Shown piece after piece: positions 12,477 to 24,275 of a stretch of DNA of 64,000 nt. Made by a program: the position numbers and the translations under genes. The notes beneath the pieces were generated by a model. It ran no database searches. It saw only the letters and a list, made by a program, of their open reading frames with translations, and was not told where the DNA came from. This DNA is from Gymnorhina tibicen. Its lineage: Eukaryota; Chordata; Aves; Passeriformes; Artamidae. The DNA is taken from positions 1,858 to 65,857 of the forward strand of contig VXAZ01007723.1 in the NCBI GenBank assembly GCA_013399875.1, in the 5' to 3' direction. Positions within the stretch are counted from its first letter, which is position 1. Each line of letters begins with the position of its first letter.

Positions 12477-15400
12477 GAAAAGAAATGAGTTATATTATTC
12501 TCCCTGATTTGAAGGAAAGACAAGATCACAATAGACTTTATTTCAGTCAGTGTGATAGGTGGGAAGAGAGTTATGTACCATTGTTCCTTATTTCTTGAAG
12601 TTTAGGGAGAGAGAAAAATGGATTGTTGTAAAGATCTGAAAATGAATGTCCAGTGTATCTCTCTTCAAGGAATACCAGGAGGCACTGAACCTGTGGCCTA
12701 CTTTTAGAGGTGGACTTTTAAGAATTTTGAATTTTTATCATTATTAATATTAATACTAATATCATCATTATTATAGTTACCATAATTATTAATAATGGTT
12801 AGTGCTTGTCACATGAAAATTAGAGCTATCAGTATTTAGTGTTCAGAGGTAATGTAAAATATAGAGATTTTATTATTTAGCTCATTCAAATATTTGCAGG
12901 TCTTCTTATTCAAGTGAAAAGAGTAATTACAGAACTGTGTTTCCAGATTTGAGGAATAAAAGTGAAATGAAACATAGATCTGAGGACTCACTTTTTAAAT
13001 GGACATTGAAAAACACACTCAGTTCTTGAGGGTGCCTGGGAAAGCACTGCTGTTTCAAGCTGCTGGACTACATACCTTTCTAACTGCAGTGAACTGATAC
13101 ACACTTCAGTTGAGCAGGGAAGTCAGGCACTGAATTAATATTTTATCTATTCCTGTGTTCTGGGAAAAGAAAAAGGTTTCTTCTGCCCTAGAGAAAACAG
13201 TAAAATTCAACCGTGAATAAAAAGCAAAGGAAAAAATGGTTATTAGCATTAAGATTTCTTCATACTCAGTCAGACACCAAGCATAAGGCAGGTCACAATG
13301 AGACAGCTATACAGAAGCTCTTGCATGGTTCAGGCTTTAGGCTGCTGCTCCACACATTGCAGAAGCATTAAATTTTGTAACATTTCTTCTGTCCTGTGAT
13401 TTAACTACATTGCAGACCGCAGCTTAGGACAGCAACACCTACCATACTTCTAGTGTTATACAAAGTTTTTTTTCAGTTACATCAGCAAATAATAATCTAC
13501 AATGAAGATAAACATAAGAACCCCCCTGACCATCTACAATTTATGTGGCATTTCAGTTGTTATGACTAACCTTAAACACAGAATATAATTGGCCTATTGC
13601 TACGTCAGCTTCTCTCTAGAATCCTGAGCTGTTTAAAAACCATATGATTTCTTCTACAGAAAGCTTGTTTCATTAGGAAAATTAATGATCCTGTTCTCTC
13701 TTTCCTGATTCAGGTATTTTATTCTACAGCACATCAGTAATGGGAAAAAACTGTCACAGTGTGAAGAGGGATTTGCAGAAGCTAAGCTGATCATTAAGTG
13801 GGTTGGTAATGTTTTCCATTTCACTTTCTTTCCTCCAAATTCTTAATGTTTTTAAAGCACAACACAACAGAGCTGAACAAACAGTCAAAATTTTTCTCAA
13901 AATCTATTCAGCAATGTCAGAATTTATTTTCTCTGTTCTCTCTCACTGGCTTTGAGAAGAGGCTGTCAGCTTACAGTGGCAAGGAATGGCCAAGAAATCA
14001 CATCCTTAGGAGAGACACAGCTAGAGGAGGACAAATAATCATCAGGAGGACTTTTGTTCAGTTACACTCCTCTGATGGACATCAAAAGTGTGCTATTGAA
14101 GCATATTTGGTTGTCTGTATAATTTCAAGCTTTTCTTCACGAGAAAGAAACCATAGAAGAGGAATTCAACAGTTCCATATTTGAAAACTTCATGGATACT
14201 GCACTTATCCACAGGCATCATATTCGATCAATGATAGGAAACACATCAGAAAATTAATTGATTTCAGGTGCAACAGACACAGTGTTTCACATGTGGTTTT
14301 GGCAGCATTTGATTTATAATAACTACTGATGGATTCTTACTTCTAAGCAGAAGCTGATGGCAGGGTCTAAAAAGTGAAGCCACCATTCTTGCTCAGCTGT
14401 GCCACAGACAACAATCCTCTTTCCTCCTCAGCGGGAGAAATTTTAATTGCAGTCCTCCTCAAATCAGGTTTCTTATATTTTCTAAATTAGCCATGTAGGG
14501 ACATCAGTTCATGGCATTACTCATTCCTTGGCTGCTGAAGACTGCCTTCAGTTCCTCAGACTCCATTGTTACTATTAATACACATCTGAAGATCTTACAT
14601 CATTACTGTTGGTGTATATGTAGAGAACACAGAACCACAACCCTGTGATTACCTTTTGCACCACAGTAATTTAGTTTGAGGGGGTTTGCTTTTTTAAGGA
14701 AGAATTTAATTAAAACCCTTGCTAGTCTTCAGAGAATAAGCATCCTTATTTCTTGACTTTTAGTAATAAGAGCAAGCTTTCTCTGTTGGTACATACATTT
14801 CTAGCACTGGAAAATCCTGATTATTCATGCCGGTGGGCTAAACAAATAATAAGGCAACCACAGAAAAATGTCTTCAAACCTAGAAAGACTCAAATTGAGA
14901 TCAGGTCTCTAGACCACCAACAATATTAGGTAGCTAAGAAAAAAGTATAGCCTAATGATTTTGCGTCACTGCTATGAAAATATTTTTAAAACTGGTAATG
15001 GTTTTACATACCCATAAAAATGGCATCAATTTTCACTGAAATGCAGCCTCAGATAAATCTGAGTGTAAAAGATATATCAAGAGATGTAATGCATAAATTA
15101 TACATTTAGCTTCAATTTAAAGTACTGTTTAATTTGTTTCCCCTGGTGATTTTAACTATGCAACTGATTAATGCCAGTGGCATTGTAGAAAATTGGAAGT
15201 AGAATAGCTTCAGGTGGAAGTTGTGGTTACTTCATTGCCCTACTTAGCTAAGCAGTAAATTGGAAGCTTGGTTAGGTAGAAATCTTGATTTGCCACATTC
15301 TTACAGCTATTTTCTTGTTATTTAAAATTTGGTTGCATTTGATAACATTGAACTGTATTCAGCTCTCTAAGATTCAAAGAAAGCTTCCTCTGTCACATTT

Positions 15401-15489
15401 TGGGAACTTGCTTTTCAAACCTTTCATTTCCATCCATTTTGGAACTGGATTTAACCTAGAATTTAAATTTTTTTATCTTTAATTCTTAG

Positions 15490-15617
15490 GAAAGTTTAGC
15501 AATGAAGTTCTTGATGTCTCATGCTGCTAGTGGGTCTTTTCAACATATCAAGGATCTATTAGGATCTCAAAATGGCACCACAATGCTTCTAATTATGGAG
15601 TTACCAACAGTCACCTG
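15490..15617 (+). other. Candidate internal exon (128 nt), product unrecognised
   Basis: A T-rich acceptor (TTTTTTTATCTTTAATTCTTAG) precedes 15490 and a strong donor (CACCTG|GTGAGT) follows 15617. One frame is open throughout (42 codons plus two bases; enters phase 0, leaves phase 2). The peptide includes HAASGSFQHIKDLLGSQNG and TTMLLIMELPTVT. It does not join in phase to the candidate at 25258 without another exon between. Chance pairing of good splice sites around a short open stretch is a realistic alternative. Confidence 0.2.
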
Positions 15618-18381
15618 GTGAGTTATTGAAAAGTCTTAAATTTATTTTCCCTTGAATAGCTGTCCCAAATAAACTTTTCAAGCGATTTTCAAGACTCATC
15701 ATTTTCTTGTCCTGTTTTGTTTATTTTCCACCAAGTAGTTTTAAAGCAACAGATTTTGAATAAAGATATTTTCTTTATACAATAAGCCAGTCAATAAGGC
15801 ACTAATTTCAAGAATGGTAATTCATCTCCCTTTTCCATGTGAATAAATTCAAATTAATATCTCTGGTCTTACCAGAAAGTGGCATAAGGAGAGTGGAATG
15901 GAAGCTAGTGCAGGACATGCAGATCTTTTTATGTTTAAGTGCTGTGTGAAAGAGAATTAAGTATTATTTAGACCAAAATGTAGAGCATAGAAAAACATAC
16001 AGAAACGGCAATGAAAGAATAAAGACAAATGTTCATCATTCCATCTGAAAAAATTCATGTTTCCTCCCTCCATTCTCTCATCATATGATTCACTTCTGTT
16101 CAGTGATACAGGAAGAATTACAAATAACCCTTTCAAAAGATCCCCTTTACTAGTGTTTAGAAAACTTCTTATCTCCTTTATCTGACAGAAGATTTTCTCT
16201 AGGCTAGATTTTCTCTAAACTGGACATGTTACTCTGTTTTTTTTATTTTTTTATTTTCAAAATAAAGTATTGTTTGTCACTAGGTTCTATTTTGAGATTA
16301 GTCACTTAATCACTTTAGTAAGCATTCAAAGCATCAAGCCTCTTGGATAACAAGGAGAGAAGACTGTCTAGGTATCTGGATTCAGAGAGATGGTCCATTG
16401 TTCAGCTCTGTCATAACTGAGATCTACAAATGAGAAACCCTGTCAGGAAGATTTACATTAGTAAAGACTAGACAGCTGCTCTTCTGGTGGGCTTAGTACT
16501 GTGACCTACCATTCAGGAATCTAAATTTTATTTATGTGCTATTTTAGAGACTGATGTTCCTTTTTCATTGTAACAGGAGTTTTACTCATCACTTTAAGCA
16601 CCCATCAGAGCCAATAGGAATTGGATAGGAGCTTGCTCTGCCATTGCTAAGCACAAGTCATTGGTTATGTGTCATTCAAATGTCCTCTGAATTCAGTTTT
16701 TATTTTTATTATACTTTCCCTGATTATCATTATTACCCTGATTTGTCTGGTTCCCATGAGAAATTTCTTGGCACTTAAAGTTAAGTCTGTATAGCATTGC
16801 AAACCCAAGTGTAGCTTGTTTTTGCCTTTTTAATGTGTAACATGTAGTGGCATTTCTAGGATAATACAAGACTTAGTGACAGTTTCACCACTGACTGTCT
16901 TCCAGATGGAATATAAAATAACTTGAATAAACTAAGAAGCTTTTTTATTATTGAGGCAGCTTTATTCTCTGTATGGTGATTGCCATCTCAAGAATTCTGA
17001 CACCCATTGGTACTTTCTGATTAATAGTTTTTAGGAGGCTATCTTAGTGAGCTGATAAAGTAATGAAAAAAACTGTCATCCCTTAACAGCTCCAAACTCT
17101 AATACTTTAAACAGTGGTTTTTAGTTTTGGCTTGTGATTTATGGTTTTCTTGGTTTGGTTTTTTGTTTGCTTTTTTAATTAAAAACTCATTAGAGTTACA
17201 AGCTTCATTTCAGATTTCTCATTAGCAGCCACGAAGGGGCACAGCAGCCTTCATGCTTTGCAACGCTAGAAGAAATGTCTTTAGTGTCTGCAAAGGAAAT
17301 ACCCTTTCAGAATCCCTAACCCTGCACCTCTGCCCTACAAGATTCTGAAACTGAAGAAGAGCAGTTACAATTCACAAGAAGGTATCTGGGGGTCAACGTT
17401 AGGTATCATCTGGAAAGGCTGCTCATTCAACCCTTTACCTTAATGCTACAGAGTACGTCTGCAAAAATATTTCAGCCATGCTTCTGCTCAGACCCAGGCC
17501 AGCACTGGCTCTGAAGCTGGTCAGATGAGAGATGATATGAAGCCCTGATCATTCCTTGACCCCATATGGATTTGCTTCATATTCTATCAAATGGGTCATG
17601 CAGGGACTGAAAAGTGTAAATCCTCAAAAGCCATTATCATCCAGTTAAGGTTGCTTAGGCAACCCATCAACTTTGGTACCACATATTTTCTGTAGATGCT
17701 CAGTTTCTTTAATTTTTTTGCTTGGTTTCTCTCAGCAAAATTCTCTAAACTAATATTTGCTTCAGGGAATGCCTCTTTAAAGGTACAAGCAGCTAAATGT
17801 TCTCTCTCACTCATATTGCCTGCTAGGCATTCCTCTGTTCATCTTTTCTAACTAAAGGATATACATATATATAATGAAAAGTTCAGTGATTAGAATATGT
17901 CCTAGGGAGGCACAGGAGATGGGTTGAGATACATTCTCTTCTCTGCCTAATGGACATAAGAAGTCACATTTCCTTCTTCTCCTTTTTTTTTCCCTTTCCC
18001 CAGAAGAATGTTCCAATAAAGTATATCTGCAATGTGGTAGTACATTTATTATATCTGTCTACACTGTCTCACTTTTCTGAATACTCATTAGGCAAAAAGC
18101 AGCATATGACAAGTTGTAGAGTACTCATATAGAATGGGTGAAACCTGACTTTTTATTATGGTCTCTTCCCCATATTCTGTTTTTATGATACACCTATTTA
18201 GACAACAATTTAGCCATTTTCTTTCCATTTAAGAATTGAAATATTCATACTAAGAAATTAAGCAAATAAATTTTGTATTAATTCATCAAACCATTGTGCA
18301 ACCACAACTGGCTTTCTTAGGCAACTTGAAACATTTTCTACCTTTTTCTTTTGCTTTCTTTGCCGGTTATAACCAGCTCCT

Positions 18382-18399
18382 TATATATATATATATATA
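18382..18399. repeat. (TA)9 microsatellite
   Basis: Nine uninterrupted TA dinucleotides, with the 10-bp palindrome GGTTATAACC just upstream at about 18365-18374. Confidence 0.9.
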
Positions 18400-19551
18400 A
18401 GTAATATAAGAAATTAATATGAATAACTGTGCTTAATCTCTCTTGCAAAATATGAAGTATACTACCAGATTGATAATGGCAATAACTGTATAATTAACAG
18501 AATGGTGTGGGTTGGCATGTAAGGCCTTAATTATGTGATTACTTGTATATTCAGTAAATAAATACAAATAATAAAAATAAATTGAAACTAAATTGCTGTC
18601 AAAAAAAGCTCATCTGTTTGAGAGAACTTCTGTAAAGTATGACCCTCTTGCACTAATTTTACAATGACTCAAATCATGTGATAAGGAAAATAGTTTTCAT
18701 TGAATTCCCTGTGCTGAGCTGCAGATCTTCCAATACACTGGCCTAAGTTTGAATAAAAGAATAAAACAAATAACAGTTGATATGCACAGTGCTGTACTGT
18801 AATAATCCAATTACTTCCCATAGTGCAGAAATGACATGCAATTTCCACACCTGTGACTCCCAAGAGATGTTATTTGCACAGTTTGGATCTGAATGCCTAG
18901 TCAAATTTTACTATGGTGCCTTGGGTCAGATTTATGTTAAATTTCTCTCTTTATAAACTCCATGGTCACATGTTATTTTCTGGCGTGCTGTTACATACAC
19001 TGCTCTCTTGCTTGGCAGGAAATCTGTCTAGATGATAAACTTCTGCATCCTTGTGGTGAGTAGCCATGCCATAAAGACAACCCCTGTAGTGAGAAGTGCC
19101 AGCTCCACAGTGGGGAGAATGAGAAAGGTGGGGACTGTGGCATTTCATCTGTCTTTCATAACGTAGCTGAGGTAGTAGTCTTAGGCAAGAGACCCTTCAG
19201 TTCCACAGTAAGAAAACCAATGGCCATTGTCTGGGAAGTGGGATTTTATAACTTTGTCATAAATTTTTATACACTTGCAACACATAAGGAATAAATTTGA
19301 TATATATCAGGAATCATGGTCCTAGTAACCAGAGTTATTTTTTTAAGTGAAAAAATAGCAGTTTTTCTGATGCTTAGGGCCATACAAGCACTGACAAATT
19401 GATTGCAGTATAAAGGATTTCTAAGGCCTTTCAGAAGTCTGACTGATTTTTTTCTTGCTTTTATTGGATTTTATATCAGTTGATTAAATTTTACATGTTT
19501 TACATTTGCATCTACAACTGTCAAACTTCCTGTCTAAATCCAAAATCTCAT

Positions 19552-19563
19552 TGACGTCAGCTG
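19552..19563. promoter_or_regulatory. Perfect CRE overlapping an E-box
   Basis: TGACGTCA (19552-19559) is the full palindromic CREB/ATF element. It overlaps CAGCTG (19558-19563), a bHLH E-box. The intact CpG in a CpG-depleted background is mildly suggestive of function. No promoter features or transcript start can be identified nearby. Confidence 0.35.
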
Positions 19564-19731
19564 TACAAAGCACAGCCAGAATCATCCTTCCTATTTCTGT
19601 ATTTCCCTACACAACATTGCCCCAAGTCTGTGCACAAAGATGTAAACTATAGGCAGACCCACCTCCAGATACTTGTAATCTGTTTAACGCTTCTAGTGCT
19701 CACTCTATTCCACTGACTCGTTTATGGAGTA

Positions 19732-19759
19732 TATTCTGCCAAAAGTATTCTGCCAAAAG
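19732..19759. repeat. Perfect 14-bp tandem duplication
   Basis: TATTCTGCCAAAAG occurs twice in exact tandem. An exact duplication with no decay implies a recent slippage or end-joining event. Confidence 0.95.
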
Positions 19760-20766
19760 CCGTAAGTGACAAGTAATAACATTTGAAATCAACCACCAAA
19801 CAGTCTTTTAAGTGCATGAAACACACTTCTGCTGCAAAACCGAGACTCTTTCACTGAGGAGACAACAGGGGGACTTCATTGTCAATTACTTGAAAAACTA
19901 TAAAACTTGTCTCGTCTGTGACTCCTAGGCTGGAGATGTAAGTATTATCTAAAGTTTTTTTATTCTTGGTTTTGGTGTTCTTTCCTCTCCCCACTATTCC
20001 TAAAAGTCTCCATTTGTTATAATTTGCTTTCTGGTAATATGCTTCTATATCAAATCGCTGAAAGTTTGAAGACATACCTTGAGGTATTTAATTTATTCAT
20101 ACTGTTTTATCTAAATGCTTCAAAGTGTTGTCTAAGTCTTCTTAGTGTTCTTATCTATTTTAAAAAAATCTCAATATGACAAGTGAAACAGTAGCATTTA
20201 ATACGATGTATCAACAGTGAGTCTCACTATTTGAAAATTCAAGTCTCCCTTCCCCCTTGTTAACCTAATTTTAAATGCATTTGGGAAAATGACATGTGCA
20301 ATATGTCCTCAATGTCTGTAGATTTGGCCTAGTTCAGTACAGTTGGGGATTGATTCTAAAAGCCCCCACAAAAAAAAATAGTGCTGTCAGTTTCCTCTCA
20401 CTTTTACTAAAGATCGTTTCAATGGTGTCAGTACTGCAAAGAATGGGAGGTGCTTTTTACTAGGTAGGGTTGAACCTTTTGGACATTGTCATCTTAATCA
20501 TCAGACTATACCACTTTCTAGCTGTTATTTCCCACCTAGAAATGTAAAGCAAACATCTAGCAAATAAAAGATGATTGGTTATCTATGTGCATAATTTGGA
20601 CACATTATCCACAATGTAGCCTCTATTGTAATAAGCAGAACTGTACCATACTGTGCTATATTTAATACTGACTGAAATGCTTCTTATTGTAAAGGCAAGA
20701 TGCTTGAGCTACCAGGCAGTGTAAGCAGTGCGTGGGTTCCTACAGCAACTCAGGTATGGTTTAGAA

Positions 20767-20893
20767 AGAATCATGGAATAATTTGGTGTGGAAGGGAACC
20801 TTAACGATCATCTAGTCCCAACCACCCTGCCATGGGCAGGGATATCTTTCACTAGACCGTGTGCACCACTAAGTTTGGTTCAAGGTAGCACTC
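20767..20893 (-). mobile_element. CR1 LINE 3'-end fragment, reverse orientation
   Basis: The plus strand reads as the reverse complement of a CR1 3' end. It starts with AGAATCATGGAATAATTTGG, followed by GGAAGGGAACCTTAACGATC, then ATCTAGTCCCAACC, CTGCCATGGGCAGGG and CACTAGACC. These are the usual landmarks of the CR1 3' untranslated region, in the usual order. The far end (about 20860-20893) is more diverged but keeps a GGTTCAAGGTAGCACTC-like stretch matching the 'ggccttgaacacttc' region. It is a 5'-truncated, non-autonomous relic of about 127 bp with no coding part. CR1 elements end in short octamer repeats rather than poly-A, which fits the AATCATGGAAT end here. The family assignment is secure; the subfamily is not determined. 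Confidence 0.9.
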
Positions 20894-21403
20894 AAGAAAA
20901 AAAAACATGATATTGTACTGGCACACCACTACTCCCCAGACAGCAAAATTAAAAAAAAAGACATTTAAAATATTTTATAATTTTATCACCATACATGGTG
21001 ACAAGGTTGAGTTAATGTGGTTAGGTGATAAGATTAAGGTGGGTAACCCAATTATGTTTTCAACCAGTGTGGCACTGATCTATGTGAATGTATCATCTTG
21101 GGTCAGCATGGTTTAGAGCTCTTCACTTTGAGTTGGTGCTAGCGGAAGGTGAATCAGATGCCTCCACATCAGGCCTCATTGGGCTTGACCAGCGTAAATA
21201 TGTATTCATACAGTTCATTAAACTAAAATAACAATTTGCTAAGGTAGGTGAAAAGGAAGAATGCAATTATCTGAGGAGTAATTTTTTGTCTTTGAGAAAA
21301 GACCCTTAATGATCCACAAACTACTTTTAAGGGATCTATCAAAGATGATGATGAAAAGCAAGTTCATATGGACTGTATGTATTTCGCCAAGGTGGCAAGT
21401 TTT

Positions 21404-21418
21404 GGTGGTGGTGGTGGT
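21404..21418. repeat. (GGT)5 microsatellite
   Basis: Five exact GGT triplets. Confidence 0.9.
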
Positions 21419-21604
21419 CTGTCTGAGTGGCCTCTGCAAGAAGACTGAGTTATCCTGTACTAGACACATCTGATTCTGCAATGAATCTGCTGCTGGCCAC
21501 GACTGAGCCCATCAATAAAATGTACAACAGCCCTGGCAAAACATATTTAAGAAAGGGAGAAAATGCCAGAAAGGCAGAGATGCAGGGAAAAAATAAGTCT
21601 CATC

Positions 21605-21678
21605 AGCAACAAAACAGAAAAAAACCCCAAACCCCCCAAATCAAAACAAACAAACAAAAAACAACCAACAAAAAATCA
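21605..21678. repeat. A/C-rich low-complexity tract
   Basis: The plus strand is almost only A and C, with runs of C (ACCCC, ACCCCCC) and repeated CAAACAAACAAA units. Open frames here encode only N/T/K/P/Q-type low-complexity sequence and are not taken as genes. Confidence 0.9.
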
Positions 21679-23069
21679 GACAAACACCAAAGGGAACACC
21701 TAAGTCAGAGATGAAGGAGGAAGAGGAGATGTTGCATGGTTCCGGGGTGGAAAAAATATTTTCTGCAGAATGTGGAGGAACCATGCTGGAGCAGGAGAAA
21801 AGAGTAAGAAGGAAGCAACAGCAGAGAGAAACTGCTGTGTACTGTCCATAAATGCCCACCCCCTTGCATTACTTAGAGGAGCAGGTTGAGGTGTCTGCAG
21901 TGAAGAAACTGAGCATGGAGAAGGGAGATGACAGGCATTTTGATGTTTGTCTTTCTGTTCCAAACAATATAGATCTCTTTTAATTTGCAACAAATTATTT
22001 TCCTCACGTCAAGTCTGTTACATCTACAACAGTAGTTGATAAGCAGTGTCCCTGACTCTGAGCACACCAGGTTTTTCATCCTCTTATATACTCCTGTTCT
22101 GCAGAGGAGGAGGAATGAATGGCTGTGTAGGGATTTAACTGTTAACAGATGCTAATGTACCATGCACATCTATCTACACACACATATATCTAACTCTCAA
22201 CTGTAAAACTTCTAGAAAGGTATAAGTTCACTTTGGAAACATTTTAGGGATCTTCAGGTTGAAAGAGGCCCTTCCATATCATTTAAGTAGTAATGACAAA
22301 TACTTCAAGCCTATTTTTTCAAAACTTAGCCATCTTTTGTTCCTAGAAAATGTTAGAACTCTGCAAGCCTTGTTTGTTGTGTCTATCCTAGTGAATTTTC
22401 TGTCAGAGGCAATTAGTTAATATCCTGCTGGAAAGATAAGTCTGCTCTGCAAATAATATTCCAGCATTTGCTGCAGGGAAGCTTTAATTCCTCTCTTACA
22501 CTGCATGAGGTTCCTTAACTTCTGCTGTTGCACTTCTGTTTGGCTTTTGGCATGGGTAGTAGTAATTTTCAGGTGTTCCTCTCCTGTTTAGTTTCTTGCC
22601 TGACATGCAGAGCTTTTTTTCTCATCTGCAGTCATATTCAGCCAAGATCCTTTTCAGTCATCCCCTTCACAGAAAAACAACATTTAAAAACCCCCTAATT
22701 TATATTTAAAACTCAATTTTAGTTCAGCATATAATAATACACTAAAATTCTAATTGTGTCATTATTGAATAATCTCTTTGAGTCTTACAGTTTTATTCTG
22801 AACTCTGGATTACACTTAATTTATGGATGCTTTCTTCTTCTTAACCAAAATATTTTGATAATTAAACTCTGTTATGCACACACATACATAATACTGTATA
22901 AATTTTCATTTTAAATGGTCTTGTTATCTATCAAATGGAAAAAACCCAAACCACATCATGTGTCAAAAAAAATTCTCACCTCTATCTTTAAGTCTGCCAA
23001 AGGTGATTCTTATCATCCCACTAATTGGTAGCTTATTTTGGATTATTAGTTAGCATTTGATAAATTCAC

Positions 23070-23106
23070 CGTACACACACACGTACATATATATATATAC
23101 GTATAT
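23070..23106. repeat. Alternating purine/pyrimidine tract, (CA)n-(TA)n
   Basis: All 37 bases alternate pyrimidine and purine. The order is CGTA, a short CA run, CGTA, a TA run, then CGTATAT. Degenerate TATATAC/GATATATA repeats continue to about 23140. It is a compound microsatellite likely to vary in length. Confidence 0.92.
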
Positions 23107-24131
23107 TTGTACAGGTATATACAGATATATATAAATATACAATTCAGACAGTTATTATAAACCATCCGTAATGCAGATGTAATTCTGATAAGTTAAAATG
23201 AAATGGGATAGTAGGATACTAGGAGATCCAAAGACCCTCCAACAAGCTGTTATAGAGATCATAACTCGTTGATTCATCAAAGAGGTATTTTTCTCTTATG
23301 AATGAGAACTAGCCGCATACCTCAGGCTTATACCTGAGACCTTTACTGCTGAAACCATAGCTTCTTTTAGCTGATGATGAAACATTAAAAAATATTTATA
23401 TGGCATAGAACACAACCATCCTTGAAAATAATTAGGTTATATTTTTTTAAAACATTTAAAGCATGCTTCTATATCCCAATCCAGTTCTTTTCAGATAAGT
23501 AAATTTGGGCCTCCAGAAACACTGATGCAATTAGATGTTTCTAAAAGTATCACAAGACATGTGGAAATGGCATCTTGTGTACATGTTGTCACTGTCTGTA
23601 TATTCTGATAATTTCCATTAAATTAACAAAGTTGATATTCATGTGGTAATCAAAACTAATCTTAGGAATATATTCTTTTGTAATTCATTTTACCTTAATT
23701 TTCATCAGGAAATTACATTCTTATATGTTTTCTAGCCTAAATAATTTCTACTGTGTGGTGAGTTATACACTAGGAGTGCATGTGTCTTTCCAGCACCTAA
23801 AAAGAGAGAGGGGAGATTTAGAATTGTGGAATTTATCTTCCCAAGTCACCACTGCTTGTGATGGAACCTTGCTTTCCTGGAGATGGCTGAACAATCCCCA
23901 TCCATAGAAAGTGAATTAATTCCTTATTTTGCTTTTCTTGAGTATGCAGCTTTAGCTTTACCTGTTAACCTGCCTTTATCTCAGCCCATGGGTTTTCCAG
24001 TTTATATTCTTCTGACTCTTCCCAGTTCTGGTGGTGGAGGAGTGAGCGAGTGGCTGTGTGGTACTTGGTTGCTCACTGAGGTTAAACATAATAGTAATAG
24101 TTACAGAGGTATTTAATCTCTAAATTAGATT

Positions 24132-24275
24132 CACCAGAGAGGTTATGGAATTTCTATCCTTAGACATTTTCAAAGGATGTTGTCCTAAGCAACATATTCA
24201 TTGCTTTGGGTTGAGGACTGAACTAGATGGCCATAAATCAAGCCTAAGTTAGCCTATGATCATTTCAGTGTCTGT
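24132..24275 (+). mobile_element. CR1 LINE 3'-end fragment, forward orientation, diverged
   Basis: This stretch follows the CR1 3' end in order. It has CAGAGAGGTTATGGAATTTC (consensus 'gaggttgtggaatctcc'), ATCCTTAGACATTTTCAAAG ('tccttggagattttcaa'), TGTCCTAAGCAACA ('ggccctgagcaacctg'), TTGAGGACTGAACTAGATGG ('gggttggactagatgatc'), and an AAGCCTAAGTTAGCCTATGATC tail like 'ccaacctaa..ttctatgatt'. It is clearly more mutated than the copy at 20.8 kb and so probably older. It is 5'-truncated and carries no coding sequence. The two CR1 pieces lie about 3.2 kb apart in opposite orientations, so they are independent insertions. Confidence 0.8.

Larger units (their letters stand above)
4977..15489. other. 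Unique AT-rich non-coding sequence with a CR1 tail
   Basis: Apart from the CTCF-like motif at 5.54 kb, the CR1 tail at 8.55 kb, the hairpin at 11.85 kb and the A14 tract, nothing is assigned. Blocks at about 7776-7960 and 8130-8260 are rich in TAAT and ATTA homeodomain-type cores and free of simple repeats, which would fit non-coding conservation but does not prove it. The longest frame in the window (8561-8965 plus, 134 codons) overlaps the CR1 tail at its start and has no recognisable product. The ATT-rich stretch at 12735-12800 is simple-sequence-like. Confidence 0.7.
15618..20766. other. Unique AT-rich non-coding sequence
   Basis: The region contains the TA microsatellite, the 14-bp duplication and the CRE/E-box site listed separately. 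A very strong acceptor-like tract at about 17970-18000 (TTTTTTTTTCCCTTTCCCCAG) is followed by a frame open for about 43 codons, but I found no convincing donor. No gene is called. Confidence 0.65.

Noticed and set aside
13846..14184. Plus-strand open frame of 112 codons
   Set aside because: An AAAG acceptor with an upstream pyrimidine tract exists, but there is no convincing donor, no recognisable domain, and the length is within random expectation.
17216..17382. Acceptor-linked open frames and a GGTATC donor-like site
   Set aside because: Two frames are open for 25-50 codons, but the donor is weak, and joining to the candidate at 15490-15617 would create a TGA codon at the junction.
20695..20753. 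59-nt open stretch ending at CTCAG|GTATGG
   Set aside because: It joins in phase to the candidate at 25258, but the acceptor (ATTGTAAAG) is poor and the stretch is too short to separate from chance.
21427..21714. Plus-strand open frame of 95 codons
   Set aside because: Most of it is the A/C-rich low-complexity tract.
23217..23262. Possible CR1 3' fragment (AGGAGATCCAAAGACCCTCC)
   Set aside because: It resembles 'gatctccagaggtcccttcc' only over about 25 bases, with no upstream landmarks and no octamer tail.
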